Source of the DNA: Alphaproteobacteria bacterium
GTDB lineage: Bacteria > Pseudomonadota > Alphaproteobacteria > Micavibrionales > Micavibrionaceae
Length of the DNA stretch: 55,759 nucleotides
NCBI GenBank assembly: GCA_024275825.1
Contig: JAJRYK010000021.1
Coordinates: 1 to 55,759 of the forward strand
Direction: 5' to 3'
The first letter of the stretch is position 1. Each line of letters begins with the position of its first letter. Both the position numbers and the translations under genes were made by a program. Positions 27,437-35,191 of the stretch are shown one piece after another. The notes under the pieces were generated by a model. That model saw nothing but the letters and a program-made list of their open reading frames with translations, was not told the DNA's origin and did not search any database.

Positions 27437-27850
27437 GTCCCCCCTCCCAGAGGGAGGGGGCTAGGGGGAGGGTTTACAATGGCAAATCTAAAGCACCTCG
27501 CTTGCGTCTTAAGATCCACCCCTACAGATGCCGAAACAAAATTGTGGGCGCATATACGTAGAAGACAGCTGTGCGGCCTCAAATTCAGGCGGCAATATGC
27601 CATAGATAAATATATCGTTGATTTCATTTGCCTTGATAAGGCTCTGATCATTGAAGTTGATGGCGGTCAACATAGTGAAAACCCAAAAGATACTGAGCGT
27701 ACGAGAGTGCTGGAGTCTAATGGCTTTGTGGTGCTACGGTTTTGGAATAATGATGTCTTAAGCAATATTGATGGTGTGTTGTTGGAGATTGAGCGTTTTT
27801 TAAACATCGTCATCCCCCATCCTAACCTTCCCCCTCAGGGGGAAGGGACT
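27437..27850 (+). mobile_element. GC-rich inverted-repeat element carrying a DUF559 nuclease gene
   Basis: The left end has CCCTCCCAGAGGGAGGGGG (an inner hairpin), then CTAGGGGGAGGG. The right end is CATCCCCCATCCTAACC followed by its own hairpin CCTTCCCCCTCAGGGGG. Read inverted, the right end gives the same order of parts as the left over about 40 bases, so these are imperfect terminal inverted repeats. The nuclease gene starts 2 bases inside the left end, and its last 12 codons are the right end itself. No transposase is present. Two compact copies without the gene body lie at 30206 and 35075. Confidence 0.75.
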
Positions 27851-27853
27851 TAA
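27479..27853 (+). CDS. DUF559 domain (VSR-like PD-(D/E)XK) endonuclease
   Basis: 124 residues. Matches DUF559, related to very-short-patch repair nucleases: KLWAHIRRRQLCGLKFRRQ, then the catalytic core VDFICLDKALIIEVDGGQH with Asp, the E-x-D and Q-H residues, and NGFVVLRFWNNDVL. Residues from about 112 (HPNLPPQGEGT) are encoded by the element's right inverted repeat and are unlikely to be part of the fold. The ATG follows the left repeat with no clear ribosome site. Biological role of DUF559 proteins is poorly known; a DNA-cutting role is inferred from the fold. It lies between the parvulin gene and mutT. Confidence 0.88.
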   Translation: MANLKHLACVLRSTPTDAETKLWAHIRRRQLCGLKFRRQYAIDKYIVDFICLDKALIIEVDGGQHSENPKDTERTRVLESNGFVVLRFWNNDVLSNIDGVLLEIERFLNIVIPHPNLPPQGEGT

Positions 27854-27870
27854 GAAGAAAGTAGTTTTTC

Positions 27871-28317
27871 ATGAATTGTGCAGAAGCCCTATCTAAACCA
27901 AAACCTGCCGCGCCGGATTTGCCGATTGTGTTGGTGAGTGCAGTGGCGCTTGTGGACTCTGACGGGCGTGTATTACTGGCGCAGCGGCCAGAGGGGAAAT
28001 CTATGGCCGGGCTGTGGGAATTTCCGGGCGGCAAGGTTGATGCGGGAGAGACCCCGGAATTTGCCTTGATGCGCGAGCTGGAGGAAGAGTTGGGGATTGA
28101 AACGCGCCCAACATGCTATAGTCCGATTGCGTTTGCATCACATAGCTATGACGATTTTCATCTCTTGATGCCGCTCTTTGTCTGCCGCACGTGGCGGGGC
28201 GAGGTTGAGGCGAAGGAGCATCAGGCGCTGAAATGGGTGAAGCCGACGGATATGTATGAGTATTCGATGCCGGAGGCGGATATTCCTCTTATTGCTGCCT
28301 TGAGAGACATGCTCTAG
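27871..28317 (+). CDS. mutT: 8-oxo-dGTP diphosphatase, MutT type (Nudix)
   Basis: 148 residues. The Nudix box is visible from GGKVDAGETPEF to RELEEELGI, with the metal-binding R-E-x-x-E-E core, preceded by AGLWEFPGG. Such enzymes hydrolyse oxidised nucleotides (8-oxo-dGTP) to stop A:T to C:G mutations. N-terminal 18 residues (MNCAEALSKPKPAAPDLP) are not conserved; a later start is possible. Ten bases before the methyltransferase gene, so probably one transcript. In related genomes I recall argJ between the parvulin gene and mutT; here the DUF559 element is in that place. Confidence 0.92.
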   Translation: MNCAEALSKPKPAAPDLPIVLVSAVALVDSDGRVLLAQRPEGKSMAGLWEFPGGKVDAGETPEFALMRELEEELGIETRPTCYSPIAFASHSYDDFHLLMPLFVCRTWRGEVEAKEHQALKWVKPTDMYEYSMPEADIPLIAALRDML

Positions 28318-28327
28318 AGTAGCATTT

Positions 28328-29083
28328 ATGTATCGTTCCGTTTACGACCTTAAATCTTTTTATAATGGTAAAATCGGCCGTGTTGTGCGGCGGGTGTTGC
28401 AGGAACGCATTCGCGATATCTGGCCCGATGTGCACGGATTGCGGGTGCTGGGCGGCGGTTATGCCTCGCCCTATTTGCGCAGCTTTATGGCGGAGGCAGA
28501 GCGGGTGATTGGGGTGATGCCGGCGGGGCAGGGGGCCCATGATTGGCCGCAGGATGGTAAGAACTTGGTCTGTCTAGCGGAAGAGGGCGAGCTGCCAATT
28601 GAGAGCAATTCAATTGATCGTGTGGTGCTGATCCATAGTTTGGAATTTGCGGAACTGTTGCAGCCTGCGTTGCAAGAGGTTTGGCGGGTGCTGAAATCTA
28701 GCGGGCGGGTGCTGGTGGTGGTGCCTAATCGCGGCGGGTTATGGTCACGGGCGGATTGGTCACCCTTTGGACAGGGCACGCCCTATAGCGCCTCACAAAT
28801 TCACTATTTCCTTCATGATAATTTATTTGTGCATGAGCGTACGGAAGAGGCATTGTTTATGCCGCCATTGCGTTTCGGTGGCGTGCTCAAATTTGCAAGC
28901 GTGTTTGAGCGTCTCGGGCGTTACGTCCCATTTATGGCGGGGGTGCATATCGTGGAGGCGAGTAAGCAGCTTTATGCGCGAGCGGATAAGGGCTCGGGCT
29001 CTAAACTACGTGTGCGTGGCCGCGGCTTCATGCCCCGTCCGGCGCCGCAGAATTTTTATACCGATCAGCCGCCCCCCCAATAG
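28328..29083 (+). CDS. SAM-dependent methyltransferase (type 11)
   Basis: 251 residues, class I methyltransferase fold. The nucleotide-binding loop is LRVLGGGYASPYL, followed by VIGVMPAGQGAHDWP, an acidic strand end before the SIDRVVLIHSLEFAE motif, and EVWRVLKSSGRVLVVVPNR. This variant, with Y-D-L-x-x-F-Y at the N-terminus, is a recurrent alphaproteobacterial family found near gloB or mutT; its substrate is unknown. The C-terminal tail (FMPRPAPQNFYTDQPPPQ) is proline-rich and ends inside the edge of a GC-rich repeat. Cytoplasmic. Confidence 0.85.
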   Translation: MYRSVYDLKSFYNGKIGRVVRRVLQERIRDIWPDVHGLRVLGGGYASPYLRSFMAEAERVIGVMPAGQGAHDWPQDGKNLVCLAEEGELPIESNSIDRVVLIHSLEFAELLQPALQEVWRVLKSSGRVLVVVPNRGGLWSRADWSPFGQGTPYSASQIHYFLHDNLFVHERTEEALFMPPLRFGGVLKFASVFERLGRYVPFMAGVHIVEASKQLYARADKGSGSKLRVRGRGFMPRPAPQNFYTDQPPPQ

Positions 29084-29086
29084 ACC

Positions 29087-29226
29087 CCTCTCCCTGAAGG
29101 GAGAGGGCAACGAGGCTTGAGGCCGCAGGGCTCTAGCCGCAGTGGGTGAGGGTTTAGGATGTTTCCAGTAAACAAATATTGTCACCCTTCCCCCTAGCCC
29201 CCTCCCTCAGGGAGGGGGAGTTTTTG
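29087..29226. repeat. Chimeric GC-rich inverted-repeat element without gene
   Basis: Left part: CCCCTCTCCCTGAAGGGAG, then about 60 bases with GAGGCTTGAGGCCGCAGGG and GGTGAGGGTTTAGGATG. Right part: CACCCTTCCCCCTAGCCCC and the hairpin CCCTCCCTCAGGGAGGG. The two outer ends are inverse copies of each other, but the left side has a longer insert than the copies at 30206 and 35075, and no micro-ORF like theirs. It lies between the methyltransferase and chorismate mutase genes. Confidence 0.75.
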
Positions 29227-29281
29227 GTTGTGAAGGCTATAAGCGTTTGCTTTGCGGTAATCTTCCTTGTACAAAAATGAG

Positions 29282-30202
29282 ATGTCTAAAAAACTCGATC
29301 AAATCCGTAAGAAAATCGATGCGCTGGATCACAGAATTCACGACACGCTGATGGAGCGTGCGGCCTTGATTATGGAGGTGGCGGCGGAGAAAAAGAAAAG
29401 CAATCTACCCTTTGTGCAGCCCGCGCGAGAGGCGCAGATGATTCGGCGTTTACTGGCACGTCATACGGGCAACTTGCCCGCCGCAGCCGTGGTACGAATT
29501 TGGCGCGAGCTGGTGGGGGCCGTGTCGCTGATGCAAACGGGCCTAAAGGTCGCAGTAACGATGGATGAGGGTGATAATTTGCTCTGGGATCTGGCGAAAA
29601 GCTATTTCGGATCGGTTGTGCCGATGCAGCGTTCCTCTAGCCCGCTGGCGGCGATTGCGTTGGTGCGGGAGAATGAAGCATCATTTTCCGTTCTGCCCTG
29701 GCCGCGCGATGAAGAGGGTGATATCTGGTGGCCGACTTTATTTAATCAGGAAAATAGCGAAATTAAAATTGTTGGTGCGCTGCCCTATGGTTGGGGGAAG
29801 GATCAGGCACTGAGCTGGGAGGATAAGGGGTTGATCATTTCCAAGATTGGTTTTCAGGAATCTGGTGAAGATCATAGTTTTATCGTTGTTCAAATTGATC
29901 AAGAGGTCAGCCGTGGGCGCATTGTTGATGCCTTGCGTGATCTGTCTTTTGATCCGCTGAGTGTATTTACCAAGTCAGGGTATCAGGGGACATCAAGCAG
30001 TTTACATTTGATTGAGCTGAATGACTTTGTTGCCGATGGCGATGAGCGCCTTGCCAAGATAACGCGCAAGTTTGAAGAGTATGCGGCGATTTGTATGGTG
30101 CTGGGTGGTTATCCTGTGCCGCCGGTTTACGAGATATCTGATGCGGAAAAGCAGGGTTTTGTCGCGCCGCCTGCGCCGGGCCCAAAAGCGCCGGATAAAT
30201 AA
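29282..30202 (+). CDS. Chorismate mutase with long C-terminal domain
   Basis: 306 residues from ATG 29282; a TTG start at 29267 would add five. Residues 1-90 form an AroQ-type helical chorismate mutase: LDQIRKKIDALDHRIHDTL, MERAALI, KKKSNLPF and ending LVGAVSLMQ. It converts chorismate to prephenate. The remaining 210 residues look like a degenerate prephenate dehydratase-like part with an ACT-like segment (HSFIVVQIDQEVSRGRIVDAL), but the catalytic T-R-F motif is not seen, so dehydratase activity is doubtful. tyrC follows, so both act at the tyrosine/phenylalanine branch. Confidence 0.82.
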   Translation: MSKKLDQIRKKIDALDHRIHDTLMERAALIMEVAAEKKKSNLPFVQPAREAQMIRRLLARHTGNLPAAAVVRIWRELVGAVSLMQTGLKVAVTMDEGDNLLWDLAKSYFGSVVPMQRSSSPLAAIALVRENEASFSVLPWPRDEEGDIWWPTLFNQENSEIKIVGALPYGWGKDQALSWEDKGLIISKIGFQESGEDHSFIVVQIDQEVSRGRIVDALRDLSFDPLSVFTKSGYQGTSSSLHLIELNDFVADGDERLAKITRKFEEYAAICMVLGGYPVPPVYEISDAEKQGFVAPPAPGPKAPDK

Positions 30203-30205
30203 AGA

Positions 30206-30307
30206 GTTCCCCTCCCTGAGGGAGGGGCTAGGGGAGGGGTGATAATGGTGCGTTTATCAAACATCATTACCCCCCATCCTAACCTTCCCCCTCAGGGGGA
30301 AGGGACT
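30206..30307 (+). repeat. Compact (MITE-like) copy of the DUF559 element, with micro-ORF
   Basis: About 100 bases: left end CCCCTCCCTGAGGGAGGGGC with TAGGGGAGGGG, right end CCCCCCATCCTAACC and CCTTCCCCCTCAGGGGG. Between them the frame from ATG 30245 to TAA 30310 reads MVRLSNIITPHPNLPPQGEG and a final T. Residues 4-21 resemble the end of the DUF559 protein (RFLNIVIPHPNLPPQGEGT), so the copy looks like that gene joined from its ATG to its last codons. Lies between chorismate mutase and tyrC. Confidence 0.82.
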
Positions 30308-30332
30308 TAAGAAAGATTACATTGGGGGATTG

Positions 30333-31217
30333 ATGAGCGCATTATTCGAAAAAATAACCATTATTGGTATGGGGCTTATTGGCTCCTCTTTGGCGCGCGC
30401 TGTACAGGCAAGGGGGCTGGCAGAGGAAATTGTCGCTGCTGATATTGATGAAGAGGTTTGCGCGCAAGTCAAAAGCTTAGGGCTCGCCGATACGGTGACC
30501 AGCGATATTCGCCAGAGCGTGGTGGGCAGTGATTTTGTGATGATCTGCACGCCGCTTGGCGCATATGCCGCTGTGGGCGAAGCGATTGGCCCGGGCCTGA
30601 AAGCCGGCGCGGTGGTCAGTGATGTGGGTTCGGTCAAGCAAGCTGCGATTGATGCGCTGATGCCCTATATGCCTGAGAGCGTGCAGTTCGTGCCTGGTCA
30701 CCCGATTGCGGGGACGGAGCATTCCGGGCCGGAAGCTGGCTTTGCTGCGCTGTTTGCCGATCGTTGGTGCATTTTAACGCCGCTGCCAGATACGGATATT
30801 CGTGCGGTGGAAAAGGTGACAAAATTGTGGGAGGGCTGCGGCGCGACGATTGATATATTGGAGCCGAAACATCATGACCTTGTGCTAGGCATTACCTCGC
30901 ATTTACCGCACTTGATTGCTTATACGATTGTGGGCACGGCGAGTGATCTTGAGGATGATATGGCGTCCGAAGTGATTAAATACTCGGCCAGTGGCTTTCG
31001 CGATTTTACGCGTATTGCGGCCTCTGATCCGGTGATGTGGCGCGATGTATTTCTGAATAATAAAGAGGCGGTGCTGGAAATTCTGCAGCGCTTTAATGAA
31101 GATCTAAGTGCGCTGCAAAAAGCGATCCGCCGCGGTGATGGTACATACTTGCATGATACATTCGCGCGCACGCGAGATATTCGTAAGGCCGTTATTGATG
31201 CTGGTCAGGTGGATTAA
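30333..31217 (+). CDS. tyrC: Prephenate/arogenate dehydrogenase
   Basis: 294 residues from ATG 30333, which has GGGGGA five bases upstream; a TTG one codon earlier is less likely. It oxidatively decarboxylates prephenate (or arogenate) with NAD(P)+ in tyrosine synthesis. The N-terminal Rossmann motif is ITIIGMGLIGSSLARAV, then CTPLGAYAAV, and the active-site region HPIAGTEHSGPEAGF; a helical C-terminal domain follows with LGITSHLPHLIAYT. No ACT domain. The chorismate mutase gene lies upstream, separated by a compact repeat element; its 3' end overlaps the convergent acyltransferase fusion by 4 bases. Confidence 0.93.
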   Translation: MSALFEKITIIGMGLIGSSLARAVQARGLAEEIVAADIDEEVCAQVKSLGLADTVTSDIRQSVVGSDFVMICTPLGAYAAVGEAIGPGLKAGAVVSDVGSVKQAAIDALMPYMPESVQFVPGHPIAGTEHSGPEAGFAALFADRWCILTPLPDTDIRAVEKVTKLWEGCGATIDILEPKHHDLVLGITSHLPHLIAYTIVGTASDLEDDMASEVIKYSASGFRDFTRIAASDPVMWRDVFLNNKEAVLEILQRFNEDLSALQKAIRRGDGTYLHDTFARTRDIRKAVIDAGQVD

Positions 31218-32740
31218 TTTATAGGCTGCACCGGTATTTCATAAACTGCGATTGGGCCGACATAGAGCCATTGTCCACGTTGATAGAATGGCACGCGGAC
31301 GATGCCGTCTGGGTCGGCGAGCGAACTAAACCCTGCGCCCATAAATAAAGCAACGCGCTGTTTGAGCAGGCCGCTATTGGCCAGGCGAGAGAGCAAGGCG
31401 TCGTGATTTTCGAGAGCGACTTTTAAATCAAGAGCGGGAATGGGCTCTTGCGCGGTGTCAATACGGCCCGTTATGGCGGCGGTGAATGTGCTTTGTTTAA
31501 GAGCGCTATCGGTGATGGTGACGATGTTATCATCGACATAGAGCGTCGCGTTAAAGCTGTCGAGCACAACCGGGCTTGCCCATTCATCAGATTCCAACGT
31601 GATCATATCGCTGCTTAATTTCAGGGGAGAGGCCGGAATGGGCAAAAAGCGAGCGCGGAGGTTTTTGATGCGCATTGTGCCAAGATTTGTAGTGATGATT
31701 TCCTCTGGCACATCAAGCTGTACGGGGCCAGGGAACCCGGAAATGCGCATGGTTTCAGGGCGCGTGTCATTCTTTGTCATACGGTAGAGCATGTTGTAAT
31801 AGCTCCGCTTGCTGCCTTCCGCGACTTGCTGCCAGCTATAGCTATAGGCTGCACCGAGCAAGATCAGCAGCAGGAAGATCAGGAAGGGTATCTTGAAGAA
31901 AAAGGGCAGAGATGTGATCTCGGCTTTTTCTGTTTTTGGAGCCTTCTCCGTTTTTGCCGCCTTGGGGCTGCTCTTTTTGCGGTCTTTTAGCGCGTCATCG
32001 CTTTTGGCAAGCTGGGCCTCGCTCATGAGTTTGGCAGAGGTGTTTTCGATGTTTTTTTCAATCATGGCCATAAGCTCCTTTTTGTTTTTGCCGGGCGCAA
32101 TGGGGGGCAGGAATTCGAATATAACCGTTCCGCCGCTTTTTAAAAACCCGCCGCGTGGCCAGAACAGGCCGGTATTGAGCGCGAGGGGGATGATCGGCAG
32201 GGCGGTGACTTTTTGAATGCTGGCAATGCCGGATTTATAGGGCTTGTCTTGTGTGGTGGCATCGGGCGCAACGCGGGTGCCTTGCGGGAAAATGACGATT
32301 GGGCGGCCTTGGTCTTTCATCCGCAGCGCGCCTTGATGCAGTGATTGCTGCGCGGTTTTGGGGGAGGTGCGATCAATCGCGATGACATCGCTTTTCCACA
32401 AATAGGCACCCCAGAGCGGAATGCGGAGCAGCTCGCGCTTGAGGATAATCGCCGGATCGTTGAACAGCAGGTGGAGCTTGAAAGTCTCGTAGGCGGACTG
32501 GTGCTTTGCGGCGATGATAAAGGGTCCGTTTTGGGGGAGGTGTTCCAAGCCGCGCACTTCGTAGCGCAGGCCGAGCATGACCCGCTCTAGCAGTGCCACA
32601 ATGCGTACCCAGAGTTTCACCGCACCAATGAACCACGAACGTGGCAGGATCAGCAGCGGAATATAGGCAATGCACAGCACAAGCGTGATCAGCCAAAAGA
32701 GCAGGTTAAAGATGATGGAGGTGAGGGTGCGTCTTTTCAT
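31214..32740 (-). CDS. PlsC-type acyltransferase fused to a DUF2125-like domain
   Basis: 508 residues. Residues 1-245 are a lysophosphatidic acid acyltransferase: membrane helix at 10-32, motif I KHQSAYET (H-x4-E variant seen in alphaproteobacteria), motif III FPQGTRVAP and motif IV region LPIIPLALNTG. A lysine-rich linker (KDRKKSSPKAAKTEKAPKTE) leads to a second membrane helix (about 287-305) and a C-terminal beta-rich domain that resembles DUF2125, ending ADPDGIVRVPFYQRGQWLYVG. DUF2125 genes usually stand alone next to tyrC; here one is joined to plsC. Likely acylates lyso-PA in the inner membrane; the added domain would be periplasmic. Confidence 0.82.
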   Translation of the reverse strand: MKRRTLTSIIFNLLFWLITLVLCIAYIPLLILPRSWFIGAVKLWVRIVALLERVMLGLRYEVRGLEHLPQNGPFIIAAKHQSAYETFKLHLLFNDPAIILKRELLRIPLWGAYLWKSDVIAIDRTSPKTAQQSLHQGALRMKDQGRPIVIFPQGTRVAPDATTQDKPYKSGIASIQKVTALPIIPLALNTGLFWPRGGFLKSGGTVIFEFLPPIAPGKNKKELMAMIEKNIENTSAKLMSEAQLAKSDDALKDRKKSSPKAAKTEKAPKTEKAEITSLPFFFKIPFLIFLLLILLGAAYSYSWQQVAEGSKRSYYNMLYRMTKNDTRPETMRISGFPGPVQLDVPEEIITTNLGTMRIKNLRARFLPIPASPLKLSSDMITLESDEWASPVVLDSFNATLYVDDNIVTITDSALKQSTFTAAITGRIDTAQEPIPALDLKVALENHDALLSRLANSGLLKQRVALFMGAGFSSLADPDGIVRVPFYQRGQWLYVGPIAVYEIPVQPIN

Positions 32741-32749
32741 GAATGCCCT

Positions 32750-33397
32750 CTAAAACGGGCCGGGCGTGTATTTGGATGGGTCTTGTGGATTGAGCTGTAA
32801 GTTGGTCACGCTGCTGGGCAGGAATTGTTCAAAGCTTAGGGAGAACCAACGATAAAGCGCTTTATTATATTCGCTAAAGCTCATCGTCCAATAGCGGCCT
32901 TGATTGGCCTGAAAATCTGTCTGCTCTATTGGGTGAGCGTAGATTTTCACATCCGGCATGGCGTGTTTAAACTCCTGCAAGGCACGCTTCATGTGGAAAT
33001 TGCCGGTGACCAGGCGGATGGAGTTGTAGTCCTGTTTCGCCAGCCATGCCTTTGTCTCTGTCGCATTTTGCTGTGTTGTGCGGGCTTCGTATCCCAGGAT
33101 GATGCAGCAATTGGGGAGCAGCCTGTCGCCGTCCCACATCTCTCTGATCTCGCTGCGTTTCACATCGGGGTGCACGCCGGTGATATACAGCGTTTGGGCT
33201 TTGTCGTAGGCGAACAGCTCTAGCCCTTCGTGAACGCGGCCTTTCCCTCCGGTTAACACCACAATTGCGTCTGTTTTCTGGTTTGGTCTTTGGGGCTGAA
33301 TAAACAGGCCTGCCAGCGCGTAATATAAATATCCTGCGACCCACAGCCAAAAAAGGAGTTTAAAAAGTCCGCCAAATGATTTTATACGCGCCATCAT
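32750..33397 (-). CDS. YdcF-like DUF218 membrane protein
   Basis: 215 residues. One N-terminal membrane helix (LFKLLFWLWVAGYLYYALAG), then a DUF218 domain beginning DAIVVLTGGKGRVHEGLELF and including YITGVHP and the conserved ETKAWLAKQ and RLVTGNFHM segments. The family (YdcF, SanA, ElyC) is tied to envelope integrity and peptidoglycan or lipid-carrier metabolism; the enzymatic reaction is not known. Place in the order ftsE-ftsX-ydcF-plsC, all minus strand with short gaps, supports an envelope or division role. Start is ATG-ATG; either Met could be used. Confidence 0.88.
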   Translation of the reverse strand: MMARIKSFGGLFKLLFWLWVAGYLYYALAGLFIQPQRPNQKTDAIVVLTGGKGRVHEGLELFAYDKAQTLYITGVHPDVKRSEIREMWDGDRLLPNCCIILGYEARTTQQNATETKAWLAKQDYNSIRLVTGNFHMKRALQEFKHAMPDVKIYAHPIEQTDFQANQGRYWTMSFSEYNKALYRWFSLSFEQFLPSSVTNLQLNPQDPSKYTPGPF

Positions 33398-33406
33398 ATG
33401 TTTATT

Positions 33407-34351
33407 TTACGGCATTTGGGCCAGCACGCGCAAGACCGTAAAGCGCGCCGCCATCGATGCGATGATGCAAATTAGTGTGGGGACGATGATCATGCCGATG
33501 ATGTGGCCCAGCTGAATGTGAAAATCGGGGAGGAGCGCCGCGCCGGTGTCGCCCGCGATCAGCGCGATGAGGCCCAGAACGATGAGGCCTGCGATGAGGC
33601 CGACCAGACTGCCTTTTAGCCCGATCATGAGCGCATGGCGCTGAAGCTGCCGCGTGATGTAACCATCGCCTGCGCCCATCAGATGCAGCAGCTCGACCTC
33701 TTCATTATGCACAGCCATGCGCGTGCGGATCGCGCCCGCGACGGCGGCTACAGTGGTGAAGCCGATGATCAGCAGCACAAACCCGGCCGCGAATTGCAGC
33801 GCGCCGGTGAGGCGGAGCAGATCGCCCAGCCAGCTTTCATGCGTATCGAGCCGGATTGTCTCATCTATCTCTGCGAGCGTTTTGGTGAGTTTGGCAAGAC
33901 TGCTCTCGTTAGAGATTTGCAGCTCTACCGAAAGCAAGCCGGGCAGGGGAATGTTATCGAGAATTTCACCCTGGCCCAGCCAAGGCTCGATGAGGGCTTG
34001 AATATCGCCTTGATCAAGCGCGGTGACGGATTTGATGTAGGGCTGATCACTGAGTTTTTGTTCTACGCGTTCAACTAGAGCGTTAACCTCGTTTTTTGTG
34101 CGCAAATCTGAATCATTTTTCTCGGCAGGGACTTCGATGGTGGCTTTGTTTTCCAGGCCCGATGACCAGCGCTGCGTCATGGACCCCAGCGCGAAAGATG
34201 TGCCGAGTGCCATGATGGCGAGAAAGGTCATGAGTGCGATCAGCACGACCAAAAATCCCGTGCCGATGCTTTTATTCAGCGGTAAATCATATTGGCGTTT
34301 ACCCTCGGCGACTCCTAAACGGCGGTCTTTTTTGGGTTTAAAGGGATTCAT
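33407..34351 (-). CDS. ftsX: Cell division protein FtsX
   Basis: 314 residues from ATG 34351, which shares one base with the ftsE stop (TGATG), a translational-coupling junction. Membrane partner of the FtsE ATPase; together they regulate septal peptidoglycan hydrolases. Cytoplasmic basic N-terminus (FKPKKDRRLG), helix 1 about 35-60, a periplasmic domain of about 110 residues (KATIEVPAEKND onward), then three helices in the C-terminal FtsX domain (FAAGFVLLIIGFTTVAAVAG and following). Topology and length fit the family. Sequence conservation of FtsX is low, so the ftsE link is the main support. Confidence 0.92.
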   Translation of the reverse strand: MNPFKPKKDRRLGVAEGKRQYDLPLNKSIGTGFLVVLIALMTFLAIMALGTSFALGSMTQRWSSGLENKATIEVPAEKNDSDLRTKNEVNALVERVEQKLSDQPYIKSVTALDQGDIQALIEPWLGQGEILDNIPLPGLLSVELQISNESSLAKLTKTLAEIDETIRLDTHESWLGDLLRLTGALQFAAGFVLLIIGFTTVAAVAGAIRTRMAVHNEEVELLHLMGAGDGYITRQLQRHALMIGLKGSLVGLIAGLIVLGLIALIAGDTGAALLPDFHIQLGHIIGMIIVPTLICIIASMAARFTVLRVLAQMP

Positions 34352-35049
34352 CAAAACACCCCCTCAATTTTCTTTTGGATCCAGTTTTTGGGGGCTTCGA
34401 TTTTTAACGTGCCGCTATCGAGCACGAGGCGGGAATGGCCGAACTCATCCATGATTTTCTGATTGTGGGTGGCGATCACGATGGTCGTGCCCATGCGGTT
34501 AAGCTGGTCGAACAAATTCATCAGGCGGAAACCGATTTCATCATCAAGGTTCCCGGTAGGCTCATCCGCGAGCAACAATTTCGGGCGTGCAATGACGGCG
34601 CGGGCGATCGCGACGCGCTGTTGCTGTCCGCCGGACATGGTCAGGGGCAGGACGTTTTTATGTTCGCCAAGCCCAACCCATTCGAGAAGCTCATCAACAT
34701 TATCCTTAATTTCCTTCTCAGGTCGTCCGGCGATGCGCAGAGGCAGAGCAACATTATCAAAGGCCGAAAGATGGTTAAGCAGGCGAAAATCTTGAAACAC
34801 CACGCCGATGCGCTGGCGGAGCGTGGCAAGCTTATCGCGCTCCATCTGGTTAATGTTTTGCCCGAACATGGTGACAAGTCCGCGTGTGGGCTTGCGGCCC
34901 AGATACATCAGGGTCATCAGCGAGGTTTTACCGGAGCCTGATGGCCCGGTTAGAAAATGGAACGAGCCGGGCTCTAAGGTGAAATCAATATCGGTAAGGA
35001 CCTCCGGCCCAACGCCGTAGCGCAGACCCACATGTTCGAACTTAATCAA
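34351..35049 (-). CDS. ftsE: Cell division ATP-binding protein FtsE
   Basis: 232-residue ABC-type ATPase that powers FtsX at the septum. Walker [17 protein letters not shown] (residues about 36-50), Q-loop VFQDFRLL, signature [15 protein letters not shown], Walker [15 protein letters not shown], and the switch histidine in VIATHNQ. The start is an unusual TTG (35049-35047) with AAAGGA eight bases upstream; the following [12 protein letters not shown] is the family start, so the TTG is well supported. Followed by ftsX with a one-base overlap. A compact inverted-repeat element lies just upstream. Confidence 0.97.
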   Translation of the reverse strand: MIKFEHVGLRYGVGPEVLTDIDFTLEPGSFHFLTGPSGSGKTSLMTLMYLGRKPTRGLVTMFGQNINQMERDKLATLRQRIGVVFQDFRLLNHLSAFDNVALPLRIAGRPEKEIKDNVDELLEWVGLGEHKNVLPLTMSGGQQQRVAIARAVIARPKLLLADEPTGNLDDEIGFRLMNLFDQLNRMGTTIVIATHNQKIMDEFGHSRLVLDSGTLKIEAPKNWIQKKIEGVF

Positions 35050-35074
35050 AATGTTTTATCCTTTCACCACAAGA

Positions 35075-35177
35075 ATCCCCCTCCCTGAGGGAGGGGTTAG
35101 GGGAGGGGTGACGAACGATGGATTTATCAAACACCGTAAACCCCCACCTTAATCCTCCCCCTCAGGGGGAGGAGGTT
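35075..35177 (+). repeat. Second compact (MITE-like) copy of the DUF559 element, with micro-ORF
   Basis: Left end CCCCCTCCCTGAGGGAGGGG, then TTAGGGGAGGGGTGACG; right end ACCCCCACCTTAATCC with hairpin CCTCCCCCTCAGGGGG. ATG 35118 to TGA 35180 encodes MDLSNTVNPHLNPPPQGEEV, in register with the micro-ORF at 30245 and with the DUF559 C-terminus. Inner bases TTTATCAAACA are shared with the copy at 30206. It lies between ftsE and a secreted-protein gene, upstream of the ftsE start. Confidence 0.82.
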
Positions 35178-35191
35178 TGAAAGAGACATCA

